The notes beneath the pieces were generated by a model that made no database searches, had not been told where the DNA came from, and saw only the letters and a program-made list of their open reading frames with translations. A DNA stretch of 64,000 nt, taken from contig NC_040012.1 in assembly GCF_000972845.2 (NCBI RefSeq), positions 10,471,927 to 10,535,926 on the forward strand, written 5' to 3'. This stretch comes from Larimichthys crocea. Lineage: Eukaryota > Chordata > Actinopteri > Sciaenidae. The number at the start of each line of letters is the position of its first letter. Position 1 is the stretch's first letter. A program made the translations under genes and the position numbers. Positions 1 to 13,394 of the stretch are shown here, one piece after another.

Positions 1-133
1 TGCTGCTGACTTTGCATCGCCAGATATCTTGTGTCTGAGAAAGTCTTCTGTTGTTGTTTTTCTTTCTTGCAGTGAGAAAGTGGAGATGATTCAGCTTCAG
101 CAGAACGCATACTGCAGCGCGTAAAAGTTGTGG

Positions 134-1341
<1,208 letters not shown>

Positions 1342-2950
1342 AGATCTGCTCTGAACATCGCTTGCTTCACTGCTCATGCTCAATTCAATGTCAGTTGGAT
1401 TATTAGAGACAGAGCTCAACATTTTCCATATTGCAAGAGTCACAGAGAGATGTGGAGGAGGTCATGCGTAAGAGAGAGAGAAAAAAAAGAACTAACTGAA
1501 CTTTGGGATGTAAGAGCTTACAGTATAATTACACAATAATAATGAATTTTAAAGTGTACAGCATTCAAATGTTCCCATGTCAGATTGATTAGTGTCGCTA
1601 TTGCACCCTGAATGAACTGTTTAGCTTTACAAATTAAGTTTGCTGATATGTCAAACATACTGTAGCTGCTGTGGTTACCACACACTGAGTGACACTGAAT
1701 GTACTGACTTTTAGCACTTGAGTATAGATGTTAAAATTATACTGACATAATCACAACTCTGTTCACGGTGTTCTTCATCCATGTGTGCGCTTTATTTTTT
1801 CACAAATATTAGACAGTTGTTGAATTTATGGGGTAAAAATGTAAAAGTAGTGATGCATGATTATATATTTAAAAAAAAAGTGACAGCACTTAAAACTGAA
1901 GCTAGGCCGTTCTGATGTTCATAGTGAAGCACTGTCACCAAATGATCATTTTAGCTTGTCTCTCTATGACAGCTGGTTGGGGCAACAGGGTGGCCTGTTG
2001 GTTAGTCACCATCAGAAAACTGGACAGTCGCACTGACAAGGAATGTTTCCTCAAGCTCGACGATGAACATTGACCTGCCTGCTGATTGCTCCTCCAGACA
2101 AGACTGTCAGTGAATGTTTAAAATATTAAGTATGATTAAATCCTTCAGCTCACTTTGTAATCCTCTCAGAAGATGAATCAAAGTTACATAGTTTGTTTCA
2201 CGGCGCGCAGTCAGCTGTGGCGATCATGCCATTGATCATGTGGTGAAGTCACCCTGTGAGACCACCTGTTCCCAGATGAGAGGAGAGCATGTCCTTCATC
2301 GGGGCCTGCCAGCCAGTCAGCCTCCCATAGACACCCAGACACCCACTGAGGGGCAACAGGACAACTCATCTAACACAGCCGCATTGTGACGAGAGCAGAG
2401 CAGCATACTGATTACTAACACGCTTGTTATATTCATCTCATGAAAACGTGTTTGCAGGAATGTCGTTTACCAATACAAAAGAAAGCAACAGTGACATTGG
2501 CACTGAAAAATCAATTAGCACCACTTTATTGAGCACCGCTGTGGACAATATTTCTCTGACATTCAGCTATTTTTGTGACTTAAATGGGACCAAAACATGA
2601 CTGCATATTACAGACACTGTGATCTTACATTTTCCATTATGTAATCAGCTTAAAAAGTGAAATTTAATTAATATGGGGCGTCTATAAGAACCACTATTGT
2701 AATTTTTTTCCATTGGAAAGACGAAGCTACAAAACATTTTGCTATGCTGACAAATATAAGAACATTGATGTTAAAGACAAAAAAAGAAAAAAGCTCTTTG
2801 GTTTGAGGATCCAAAAGCACATTTATAAATGAGTCTGGACTGTGACTATTGCAAATATATCAAAGTATTCATTGTGGGGTATTTGAGTCATCATCTGAAG
2901 ATAAAATAATGGGTACATCAAAATGCCTTCCTTGGGTCTCTTTTCTTGCT
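1342..2950. other. Gap between convergent c1ql3 and pter
   Basis: This stretch should hold the 3' UTRs of c1ql3 (rightward) and pter (leftward). It is AT-rich, with no long open frame and no gene recognised. A variant poly(A) signal ATTAAA lies near 2147 on the plus strand, and TTTATT near 2525 could serve pter on the minus strand. Neither can be confirmed without transcript data. Confidence 0.5.
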
Positions 2951-5900
2951 TTATTTGAAGGTCAGCCAGCGTTTCGGGTTGTCGATGAGGATCTTATCCA
3001 CCTGGTGCTGCGAGATGCCCCTCATCAGCATCTTCGGCACGATGTTCTTCAGGATGTGAGAGTAGCCGTGGCCGCCGTACTTGGTGAGACGGTTCTTGGT
3101 GTGAATATCGTGTGCGACCACTATCATGTCCTCGTAGCCCTCCTTCACCAGGAAGGCCAAGCTGAGCGTAAACAAAGAAACGTTTAAAAAAATTAAGTGG
3201 CCTTAAACATAACAAAACAGAGTGACTGCATTTTAGTAAGAAGAACATATTGTGATCGCTTTCGTGTGTAGTTAAAAGCTGTCTTTTTATTTGTGTGAAT
3301 AATGCGAGGGGCATCACTCATTCATCACTCCTCCTGTTGACGCACAGTCCTCCCTCCGCTGTGATGGGAGATTAGTGTCTCTCAGTTTCTGTGAAAAAAC
3401 TGGAGGACACACTCTTCACTCCGCGGGGAGTAAAAAACTCAATAATAAACGCCTGATGTGGACTCTTGCTCCACATACGTAAATATGAATGAATATATTA
3501 AGGAAGTCTGAACATCCGAGGTCATATTAAAATGTCAAATGTGGACAATGGAGTCACAGTTAGGGCTGTGCAATGAATCGAATTTTGATCAAGATTTCGA
3601 TTTTGTTGTCAAACGATCTCAAAAATCAAATAATCGAGTTTAAACGATTTATTTTCCACTTTTCATTACACAATTTCTGAGAGACGCGCATGCGCAATAC
3701 ATTCCATTTCACACAACAGGATAGCCCATACTCCTTCACGCAGATGAAGAGTGAGGAGGTGTGTCGTTTGGTGTTCAAAAACAGTGAGTGAGATTGAAAG
3801 CGAATGAGAAGAATCCGACGAGAAGCAGCAGCCCATAATGTGCAAGATTTGCTACAAGGTAACAGCTGCTCCTCTTGGTAACACTACAAGTTTATTCAAC
3901 CATCTCGGACAAAAGCACAAAGTCACTCACGACGAATTAATAAAGAAACAAAAAGACAAAGCCTGTGCCACAACCAGCAAGACGTCAACGCAAACTCAGT
4001 CATCGATCACAGACACATTGTTTAATGCGACTCCTTATCCGACAAGTTCGGAGAGGCACAAGACATTAGGCTACGTTTACACATAGCCGGGTATGTTGAA
4101 TATTTCCCTCCCTCCGTTTTCCAAAATAACATCGTGCACATAGCATCGTTTTCAAAAAAGTTTTCGTTTACATCAACCCACATAAATACGCCATCAAGCG
4201 CCATCATAACTACGCCAAGCCTATAGGCGGCTGCTTCCATGATCATCGTCATAGCAAAAGTAAACATTGGTTGCACTTTTGGCACATCAGCTGCCTAAAA
4301 CTCGATTTGTTTTCAGAAGCGAATTCACCGTTTGCGTGTAAAAGATCAGTACAAACGAAGGGAAATGTTTCCGTCTTTTAAAATACGGGGCCGAACAGCT
4401 GCCATTGGATATTTCTTAGCTAAAGATATGCAACCCATTAATACAGTCGAGGGTGAGGGTTTCAAGAAGATGCTTATTGCTTATTGATGCTTATTATTAT
4501 ATTTATTTTGTTCTAGAAATATAGATTATTTGCAGAGCAGCTGGATCCATAGTTTATTTTGGATACATTTATGTTTTTCTATGTCTTATTTAATGTTCCA
4601 TAAAGTATATTTATTTTTATTGACTTAATGCTTTATACATTGCAAAACAGCTGTAGAGTACATATTTGTAGCCAAAATTTATTTTTTAATTTTAATATTT
4701 TGCATAATCAATAACATCAATAACAAAGTGTTTTTTGAGAGAGAGAAATGCTGAATAGATGCATTGTGAAACTCAAAATTAATCGTTTGAATAATTGTGA
4801 TTTCAATATTGACCAAAATAATAAATAATAAAAATAGTTTAACCTTGACCAGTGTTACTTACGTCTTCACTCTCTGACTGTCACTTGGCATGTCCACCTC
4901 CAGGTTATATGGGTAGTTCAGCATCTCCGTCCCAAACAGATCATACTCCAGATAACTGCCCAGCTTCGCAAACTCAAGCAGTTCACCATCGTCAAATATA
5001 GTCCTGCAGGAGGAGAGCAGACAGCAGAGAGGTGATCAGTCTTTTGAATCACAAAGTGTGTTACAATGACCAGCTTGTTTCTTAACTTTCTACTGAGAAT
5101 GCCAAATAGCAGCGACTCAACTCATTTGTCTTGAAGAAGTAGAAATATTAGGTTTAACTGTGAAACGATGAAGTTATCTTATTTAACGGCAGATTTCTTT
5201 CGTCCTTCTGAGTTTTGGTTTTGAATGAAATTAAAAAACAGCATGCAAGCTGACATAAATCAAAAAACAGTTTTTCATGCGTATGTCAGAAAATCTGTGC
5301 AAATTTCTTTTCAGAAAGCAGTTTAAACTGATTTCCACACAGATTTTATGTGCATTCATATTTCCTGCTGCAAGAGGACACTGATCACTGCTGTTTACTG
5401 TAAACACGATTTCCTCACGACAAGCGAGGCTCAGAAAATGTTTTTCCGGTGTGGAAAAGTGAAAAAAACAAACGAGGAGAAATTGCAAATGAGCTGATTA
5501 TGCGCTCGGGTTCTTCTTTGAAAAGTAAACACTAAGTCTAAGACTGTTTCGTGTTCGCAAAATTAAGATTTCTTACCCCTAATTTTCTGATTTATTGAGA
5601 ATATGAACACCCAAATGCATTCTTCTATATGTTACTACATGTCTCTGAAGTTTAATCATTCATTCATTATTACATCCATGATGTAATACATTTGACTGAA
5701 TGGTATCTCTTATTATGATTTTGCAAACTTTAGAGGAATACTTCATCATCATTCATTATAAACACAATAACTGTGAAACATTACTACACTAATACGACAA
5801 TATAAAGATCTCTGAGGAAAATGCACTGCCTGTGACGGCCTCTACGCTGCCTTTCACACTTTGTACCATCAAAGGAAATCTGCTGGATCGTCTTATGACA

Positions 5901-7440
5901 CCAGAAAGGAAGAGGAGTGTTATTCGTGCAGTGTGGGTGATGGTGAAATGATCATTCTGCATCCCTTTATTTTTAGCAACAGGAAAAATAAATAACAGAG
6001 AGGGGATGTGGGACAGGATGTAATGAGGCATATAGGAGAGATTATAACTAAGTTGATATCTAAAAGGTTGAATCTCCAGTGACTTCTCACCTGTCCAGGT
6101 GTGACATGACAGTTTTGCTGATGTCACCGCCGGCCTCCTGAAGAATCCGGACGACTTCAGCCGGGGCGGCAGGATTCCTCCCGGGATGGATGATGACGGG
6201 GCAGCCGAGCTGCGCCTGAGCGTGAGCTGTGGCCCTCAGCACCTTCGTCTCGCTCTCTGTGATTGGCCAGCCGGTGCCGATCTCTCCGATCACACCACAG
6301 CGGATGTCTGTGCCGTCTGCGCCGTGAAGCACCTCGCTGACGATGATGTCCGTGAGCTGAAGAGAGATGAAATGAGTTAAAGCAATATGTAACTTTGTGC
6401 CTCTGGTACAATCATCCACAATTATTACATAACACTTCACATACCACTAATTATTTCACTGATTTTGAAAAAAGAGAAAATGTTTTCTGTTCTGTGCATC
6501 AACTCTCTGTGATTTACAGAGTTTCCTGATGGACAGTAAAGTAAACTTCTGCAAACTGTAGCTGCTGTTAGCTAATGTTAGGTCAGTCTGTTAGCCGGGC
6601 TGTACAGACTGTGAGCTCAGAGCACCAGGGAAGTGTTAGTGTTTGTACCACAGGTTTTCAGCGCCAGGGCGGGCATATGCTGACTGGATTGGTGTGCTAG
6701 AATCAGAGCTGGGCAAGTGTGAAATGTAACTGGGCTCAGCAGCCTCTAGGCACACATTGATAGAGGCAAAAAGACAGACGAGGATGTTGCTGGAAGAAGC
6801 AAAAAAAGAAAGAAAATGAAAGACTGACGGAGCAAGAAGCCATCAGACGAGAGGAAATCTGGGACTGACTTTTAGCCGTTGGTGAACTAAAAGGCTGAAA
6901 GACAGCTGTCCATGTTTACCACAGTGGTCTTGCACTCTGAAACCGGATGGGCACTCTATTGCTACACAAAGCATCTGTTAGGTTTGAATGATTTAAAATG
7001 GCTCACACCTTCTCCACACTCATTTTCTTGGTGGCCTCGGTGTGGGTGCAGTCCACATAGTACCCTGCTCCTGCCACAACGTGGACCCCAGTGTCCTTGG
7101 CCAGCTGCTTGAGGGTGGGCAGGTCCCGGTCAATGCCCATGGTGGTGTTCTCCACTATGGTTCCCCCGCCGGCCTTCCTGTAGGCCAGCAGCTCGTCCCG
7201 CACGGCGGCGGTCTCCTGCAGCAGCAGCAGGTTCTCGTGGCAGCTGTAGGGGTTCTGTCTCAGCCAGTGCATGTGCTGCATCTGGAACGGGTTCTCGGCC
7301 ACGGCCTCGTCGCCCGGAGGAGGAGGGAAGTAGCAGCACTCGAAGCTCATGGTCAGGTGCTCGTGGGTCATAGTGCGGCCCAGCTGGTCTGGATCCAGCA
7401 GACCCAGGACGGTCTGGACCTTGCCACTCAACTCTGACAT
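2951..7440 (-). CDS. pter: Phosphotriesterase-related protein (N-acetyltaurine hydrolase)
   Basis: The four coding exons in transcript order are 7440-7009, 6356-6091, 5003-4863 and 3161-2951. They total 1050 bases, or 349 residues plus stop, matching my memory of human PTER at 349. The fold is the metal-dependent amidohydrolase TIM barrel. Expected ligands are all present: His26 and His28 (MTHEHL), Glu169 (GVIGEIG), His201 (VIIHPGR), His230 (MSHLDR) and Asp298 (VAHDIH). The C terminus ends WLTFK. PTER was long an orphan and has been reported in mice to hydrolyse N-acetyltaurine to taurine and acetate; applying that here is inference from orthology. There is no signal peptide, so the enzyme is probably cytosolic. 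An acceptor just upstream of the ATG leaves 7441-7467 as 5' UTR, so a non-coding first exon should lie further right, perhaps near 8.0-8.1 kb. Intron 3 holds a broken hAT element. No frame damage was seen. Confidence 0.96.
3559..4850 (+). mobile_element. Degenerate hAT-type transposon with BED zinc finger, in pter intron 3
   Basis: The left edge starts near 3562 with the fish hAT-like end 'agggctgtgcaatgaatcg'. A frame from 3838 encodes a BED-type zinc finger (CKIC, then His-x4-His in FNHLGQKHK) followed by a Ser/Thr-rich linker. The transposase frame is cut near 4065 and resumes near 4395 in another frame with the typical [19 protein letters not shown] stretch. It then stops, so most of the catalytic domain is missing. 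The right side near 4780-4830 has AATCG-rich sequence like a decayed inverted end, but lacks the terminal motif. It is non-autonomous and probably old. The left edge and BED domain are clear; the right edge is approximate. Confidence 0.72.
4066..4394. mobile_element. Nested insertion inside the hAT transposase frame
   Basis: About 330 bases separate two parts of the transposase that should be contiguous. The inserted segment begins 'ggctacgtttacacatagcc' and has GCCGGGTAT on the left and the related reverse-strand GGCCCCGTATTTT on the right. This fits a short non-autonomous DNA element with imperfect inverted ends. ACA occurs on both sides, too short to call a target duplication. The family is not identified. 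Confidence 0.4.
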
Positions 7441-7650
7441 GATTGATGTTCAGGGTTTCCAACAAACCTGGAAGGACACATATTAATTTATACAGGAGTA
7501 TCAGATGTGGTTAGGCTTTGGCAGGTCAGTGCAACAGATGTTACAGATCAGAGGGGAGGATCTGACAACTCATTGACCAGGTTGACTTCACAGTGCATGC
7601 AGGAGGGGAGGACCTTTGCACTGCAAGACCTGATCCTTAATAAGTCGCCG

Positions 7651-7852
7651 TTTTCAAAATAAGAGCGCATATGAAATACCTGAAATATGCGGCTTAGTTT
7701 TTCTGCAGTCATGTTCTCTTCCCTGAGACACATTTTTTTTATTGTTTCGAAAAACAATATACTGATCCATGTCCATCAACTTTCACAGCAGCACCGAAAA
7801 TTATTTCTCTCATACACAGCACCGTCCTCATATGCGCTCTTACTTTGAAAAA
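7651..7852. repeat. Short inverted-repeat element upstream of pter coding start
   Basis: Arms at about 7651-7674 and 7828-7852 are inverted copies around the shared core AAGAGCGCATATGA, each next to an AAAA-rich run. The enclosed segment is about 150 bases. This resembles a miniature inverted-repeat element in the presumed first intron or 5' flank of pter. Confidence 0.4.
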
Positions 7853-8994
7853 TCCTTTTCTGGACGGAAAATCCAATGAACCAAAACATGCACGGACCCA
7901 CGAGGTAACGGGAACTCCCTGAAGGGTCTCTGAACTGCTCAAACTCAGTTTGCTGACCTTGCTCCTGCTCCCTTTGCTCCTTCTTCCTCCACACAGGAAG
8001 CTGCTGCTCCGCCTCCTGCAGCTGAGCTCAGCAATAAAGTTGCCGGGAAACATCGCGGGATTTCACGAGACTACAGCTCTGCTGACAGGAATACAATAAT
8101 AAGAGCTCTGACCACAAATCAGTGTGAATCATTTTAGTCTCTCTTCTCTTCTTAAAATTAACTAATTCAATATCCGAAGAGCATCTTTAGCTTTTATTGT
8201 GATTTGAAGATCAAGTTTAATTTTATGAAAATGGAAGAAAAAAACGTACTGACAAAAAAAAAACAGGTACCATTTTCTAAAAAGTCATTCAGTGTGATGG
8301 ATTAATAAATAAATGTGACCAGGTGGTACCTGATGCATAATACCCAGAATAAAGCAGAGAAAGAAATCTAGATTTTATTTTTACAATGCCTTCAATAGAT
8401 TGAATAATAATAATAATAAATATAAGAAAATAAAATAACACAATATAATAATATAATGATAAAATATAATACATTTTATTTTCATAGGCGCCTTCGGCAC
8501 CAAGGACACCTTACAATAAATAAAAGTAGACAGCAAATAGCAAAAACAAACAAAAAGAACCATAAAAGTAAACCAGTTCACATTCCACTAGGGGCAGTAA
8601 ATGATATAGTTAATACGTTAATCGAGAGAATAAACAATATGGGGTTAGTAGTGGGGTTATGCATCTAAAGAGAATATGGTCACACTAAACTGTTCTACAA
8701 CACTTAATTTATGTATTCATTGTAAGCTAAGATGACTCAAACCACACAATAAAGCACACATGCAAAGTGGCTGCATTACCACCCACAAAATAATATAAAA
8801 TGTCCTGTTAAAGTTAAACTAAAATCAAATGAATCAGGGGAAAACAGTGGTTGGCTTCTCTTAAAGTATCTTAAACTGGAACACGATCCCTTCTGTTTCT
8901 TGGATGATGTGTTTAAACAATCACTCCGAGCTCTGTCTCACTGCAGAAAGAAAGACCCAGGTGAGCTTCTCTCACCTTGATTGTTTCTCTGTCT

Positions 8995-9047
8995 TTTTTT
9001 GTAAATTGCTTTAGATAAAAGCGTCAGCTGACTAAATGTAATGTGAT
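8995..9047 (+). repeat. Fish SINE/LINE 3' tail
   Basis: The sequence 'attgctttagataaaagcg' followed by TCAGCTGACTAAATGTAATG is the widespread 3' tail shared by many fish SINEs and LINEs. No body with a tRNA-like promoter was recognised upstream. The paralogous segment near 12080 lacks this tail at the matching place. Confidence 0.55.
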
Positions 9048-10044
9048 CTAATTGTTATGCTGGTTATGATGTCCAGAGGCTCCAGCAATTGTGAATCAAT
9101 AGGCAATCAATAGGTTTGTTTCAAGAAGTAACAGTGTGATAATTAATTATGAAAACAATGAAACCGTGATTGTTATGGAATTTTCTATCCTTAGATTACA
9201 CAAGGTCACGTGTGGGCCTTGAGTTCCTCTGCAGTATTAGTTGTTTGGCTTTGGTTGAGAACAGTAGGTGCCAGTCTATCTCAACACTGTGGTGGCCAGG
9301 GTCGAAGAGACCTGTTGCTGCCTTCCTAGTCATAATAGATAGCTTGCCGTTGACGTTCCAATCTGTGTAAACAGACATCTGTGACTCCAGACTAGAATAT
9401 ACTGACAATAACACCTCCATGAGTAAAAACATTCTCTTTGACTAATTCTGGGCGTATATTTGTGGTGCTATCTTGGGGTTTAAAGTTGATCCACCAGGAT
9501 GAGTTTGGCAGAATGTGAGACCGACTCAGGCACTTCTGATGAACTTTGAGAGTGTCTCTAATTCTTCTTGGCCAAGCGTCAATAAATAATACAGCATAAG
9601 ACATTAGAGGCTCCTGAACACTTTCTTCCTTCCTGACCTCACCATTGACCTTTGACTTCAGCAGTTTCTCCACAACAGTGATGAATTGCAAACCTCACTC
9701 TGAATAATATATAATTTAAAGAGAGGTTTCCAGAGATGGTGGAATAAAATGTGATCAACATTAAGCTTCAATTACAGAAACAAGTAAAAGAAACAACACA
9801 TATCAATCAAACGTCGGCTGCATTTTGCAGACTTTAAGTGAAATTCTAAGCAAATTAACACATACAATCCATATCCAAAACTATGTGGACACCTCAACAT
9901 CCCTCTCAGGTCTCATGTGATTACTGACTGATCTATGGGCATCAACATGTCTCTCATCGGATCTTGGATGCAGGAATTTTCTCCCTTTCAGTCACAAGAG
10001 CACAATGCTGAGTGACAAGGTCCTGCTCGCAGTTTTCATCCTAT
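9048..10044. repeat. Duplicated segment, copy 1 (carries an insertion)
   Basis: The stretch 9048-9170 plus 9678-10044 matches 12088-12565 with scattered substitutions and small indels. Shared marks include 'aattaattatgaaaacaatg', AAGCTTCAATT and 'gacaaggtcctgctcgcagt'. The right half (about 9880-10044) itself resembles a dispersed fish repeat that opens with TATGTGGACACCTC. Copy 1 differs by a 507-bp insertion. Confidence 0.75.
9171..9677. mobile_element. Solo LTR-like insertion with 5-bp target duplication
   Basis: This 507-bp block interrupts copy 1 of a local duplication. GTGAT flanks it on both sides (9166-9170 and 9678-9682) and is present once at the empty site in copy 2 (12205-12209). 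The block starts TGTT and ends AACA, the usual short inverted ends of a retroviral-type LTR, and holds an AATAAA near 9580. There is no internal coding part, so it is best read as a solo LTR left by recombination between two LTRs. Which LTR family it belongs to cannot be told by eye. Confidence 0.72.
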
Positions 10045-10644
10045 AAATGTAATGTTTTTATGGACTCTCCTAGTGCTGGACTTCCTGTCACCCTCCCTTT
10101 CACATATAGATTAGATATTAAAAGCCAGTAATAAGAACACTTTTGTGGCTACATGGTCTCTAACTTAGTTGTCGATTCATTAATAGTCTTTAATAAAGAG
10201 CCATCATGAGTTTCTGACATTTGAATAAGTCAACATTAGCAATTTATGTATAACTATAAAGAGTTACACTCCATCAAGTCTGCACTTATTAAATGATGGT
10301 TAATAAATGTATCTATGGTAACAGTCTCAACCCGAAAACCTGTTATTATTAATGACTTAGAATTGGTCTTTAAAATGTGAGTAAATGAATTCATAATCTT
10401 TTTAAAAAGCAGTTGGTTACTAATAAACACGTTTGCGGGGAGAACATGTGAAGTGGCGGCAGGGCTTGATAGACAGACTGTGACTCCCAGACTGTTTTTG
10501 TGCTCCTCACTGAGCAGATGGTCTCCACAGCAGCATTCGTCACAGTCACCATCACACTGACCAGCCCTCCAAATAGCTCAGCAAATGACCATCATACTGT
10601 GGAGCCTATGCAATCTATTTGTCTGCAGGATGACTGCTCTGTAG

Positions 10645-10730
10645 ATTATTATAACCGTTATTTAACCAGATAAAAACCCATTGAGATCGAGACCTCTTTC
10701 ACAAGGGGTGACCTGGCCAAGAAAGGCAGC
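10645..10730 (+). repeat. Interspersed fish repeat fragment
   Basis: The segment has TTTAACCAGATAAA, then CCATTGAGATCGAGACCTC and GTGACCTGGCCAAGAAAGGC. I recognise this as a dispersed element seen in many teleost genomes. It is non-coding, and its subfamily is not assigned. Confidence 0.5.
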
Positions 10731-12087
10731 AGCACACGTCATAGTGATCGAGATAGATCAGACTGATTGAACACAAGCAGGCTCAGTTTTCATGTTCAAG
10801 GATGGATAAATCTTATTTGTGTTTATTGGCTTAGAAGTGGAAGATGAGGTCAGGGTCACATGCTGTGACAGTTTCTTTTTTTTTATGTGTCTTGATTTTT
10901 AAAAAGGGCTTTACCATGGATTGATTTTACCAACCAAGACGGCCTCTGAGGAGCATAGTGCACCCCTCTGTGGTATTCTGATCCGGGCTCGTTGGCTGCT
11001 TCACACTTAAAGCTAAAGGAGACTTCTAATTCACTTACTTATAACTTTCATATTGTGGCTGAGTTTAATTACTCACTTTATTGTAAAGCACTATCTGATA
11101 TTTGATCTAAAAAAGTACTCTTTAAATAAATTGTACTTTCCAACTTCCATTCAACACAAACTAATTTAGGAATATATATACAAAACTGAGTAAATAACAG
11201 ACAGACCACAGATGTCAGAGATCTGTAAAATAAAACCGGGAGTCTGAAAGTAAAGCAAAGTCAAAATCAATACAGTCAGCCACTGTGACAGCAACAAATG
11301 GAATAAAAAACAACAAACAAACTGGGATGTGAAATGAATTTACCAACTCAAGAATGATACAAAGTTCTTATGTTAGGCCTAAATGAGTTTTTGAAATGCT
11401 GTCATAAGCGCAGCGTACCATCCCACTGCAGGGTTCCTCATTAGTGACAAGAGAACACTGTCGCTCCCATCCATCTGTATGGCTGACATGTTTCAGACGG
11501 ACACGACCACAGGGAGATTCTCAAGGAGAGAGATGACTAAAATCGACTCTCCCATGTGGGCAGACCTCCTGAGACACAGCTCAGACATTAACAAGAATTT
11601 GATGCATAGTCTGTATAATAAGAAACCTTGTTATTATTCATCACTTATTAAAATCAATGTATTAAAAGCCTGCCCTAAAGTCACCACAGAACTCAACTTT
11701 AAATGCTGCATTTTATATTTTATATATATATTTATATATTTTAATATTCTCCTGCAATATTCATCTTCATCAAGGCAGATCAGTTCTGCAGCTCATATAC
11801 ACAGAGTCTAGATGTGGAGGCCTGTCGGGATTTCTAGGCTTAGCCGAGTGTTGTGGTCTGGTGCCCTCTGCAGACAGAGAGGAGGCACATATATTTTGCA
11901 GTTTGATGTGGCCCAAAGAAGAGCAGTAAAAAATATTAGATCACACTGTATCTCAATTGTACTTAAAGGCATGGACACACCCTCTTTCATGAGGGGTTGA
12001 CTGGGATTGCTTTCAGTCAATTTAAATGTCATGAATGAGAATAAAAGCCAGTGGTTGACTGTGGTGTTCTGCTTGTTGTTTCTGGTC

Positions 12088-12565
12088 TTTTATCTAATTG
12101 TTATGCTGGTTAGGACGTCCACAGCCTCCAGCATTTGTGAATCAATAGGCATGTTTGTTTCAAGAAATAACAGTGTGATAATTAATTATGAAAACAATGA
12201 AACCGTGATGAATTGCAAACCTCACCCTCAATAATACATAGTTTAAATAGAGGTTTCCATATATGATGCAAGAAAAAATGGGATTAACATTAAGCTTCAA
12301 TTCCAGATGGAAAAAACAACAACATATTAATCAAACATTGGCTGCATTTTGCAGAGTTTAAGCGAAATTCTTAACAAATTACCACATACAGTTAATGTAC
12401 AAAACTACTGTATGTGGACACCTCAACATCCCTCTCAGGTCTTATGTGATTACTGACTATCTACGTCATTAACATGTCTTTCTATCGAGCTTGGATGCAG
12501 GAATTCGCTCCCATTCAATCACAAGAGCACAATTTTGAGTGACAAGGTCCTGCTCGCAGTTTGCG
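12088..12565. repeat. Duplicated segment, copy 2 (empty site)
   Basis: This is the partner of 9048-10044. At 12205-12209 it keeps a single GTGAT where copy 1 carries the 507-bp LTR-like block, so it records the pre-insertion state. It ends about 0.75 kb before the promoter of the first cluster gene. Confidence 0.75.
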
Positions 12566-12750
12566 TACGAATTCATCCCAAAAATATCCGTCAGAGCTCT
12601 GCAAGCCGGGTCAGCTGCTTCACCACAAAACATTTCATAATCAACTGATTTGTAATTTCACTGAAAATTCATCAGCTTATAATCATACATGATGATAATC
12701 GGTTTACTGTTGAATTATTTTTTTTAGAAAAGTGAGTTTCTTCTATATTT

Positions 12751-12794
12751 CTTCTTCTTCTTCTTCTTCTTCTTCTTCTTCTTCTTCTTCTTCT
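12751..12794 (+). repeat. (CTT)n microsatellite
   Basis: About 14 uninterrupted CTT units. Confidence 0.95.
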
Positions 12795-13323
12795 ATGGCA
12801 GTGAGCTGAATATATTTTGAATTTTCAACTTTTATATGAGTATAAAACAAAAACAATATAAAGACATCACCCTAATCTCCGAGAGAAATGATTTTCTTTC
12901 TTTCTTTTTTTGACATTTTCTAGACGGCCAATTAATTAATTGAGAAAATAATCACCAGATAAATTGAGAATGAAAATAATTCTCAGTTGCAACCCTGAAA
13001 CTAATCATTTAATTATTTTAATTTGGTCAGAATAAGCAAAAGTTTAAAAGGTCTAAAAATCTGAAATAAATGAAAAACTTCAATTAGATGAAAATGAAAC
13101 AAATAATTTCAAAAACAAAATAAAACTTTAAGTTGGTATATGTTACTTAAAGTACAGGTTATACATGTTTCCATTCTAAATTCCCAGAGACCTCCTTGGC
13201 TAAATCAGCTCTGCTGGTGTGAAAGATGCCATGCAGTTCACGCGAAGTGTCATGCAAATCGCTTTCCACAGGTCCACATGACAAGCTGCTGGTCAACAAG
13301 TTGCTCCTTTTCATGCAGTGTTG

Positions 13324-13330
13324 TATATAA
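13324..13330 (+). promoter_or_regulatory. TATA box of cluster gene A
   Basis: TATATAA lies 71 bases before the ATG at 13395, leaving room for a 5' UTR of about 40 bases. Cluster gene C has TATAAAA at an almost identical distance, which supports both as core promoters. Confidence 0.65.
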
Positions 13331-13394
13331 ACCCTAACGGCAGAAACATCCACACAGTCCAGTGAGAACTCCAGAACAACACACAAACTTCATC

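Noticed and set aside
3838..4086. 82-codon frame with zinc-finger residues as a host gene
   Set aside because: It is the N-terminal BED finger of a broken hAT transposase inside a pter intron; no splice sites or continuing domain support a host gene.
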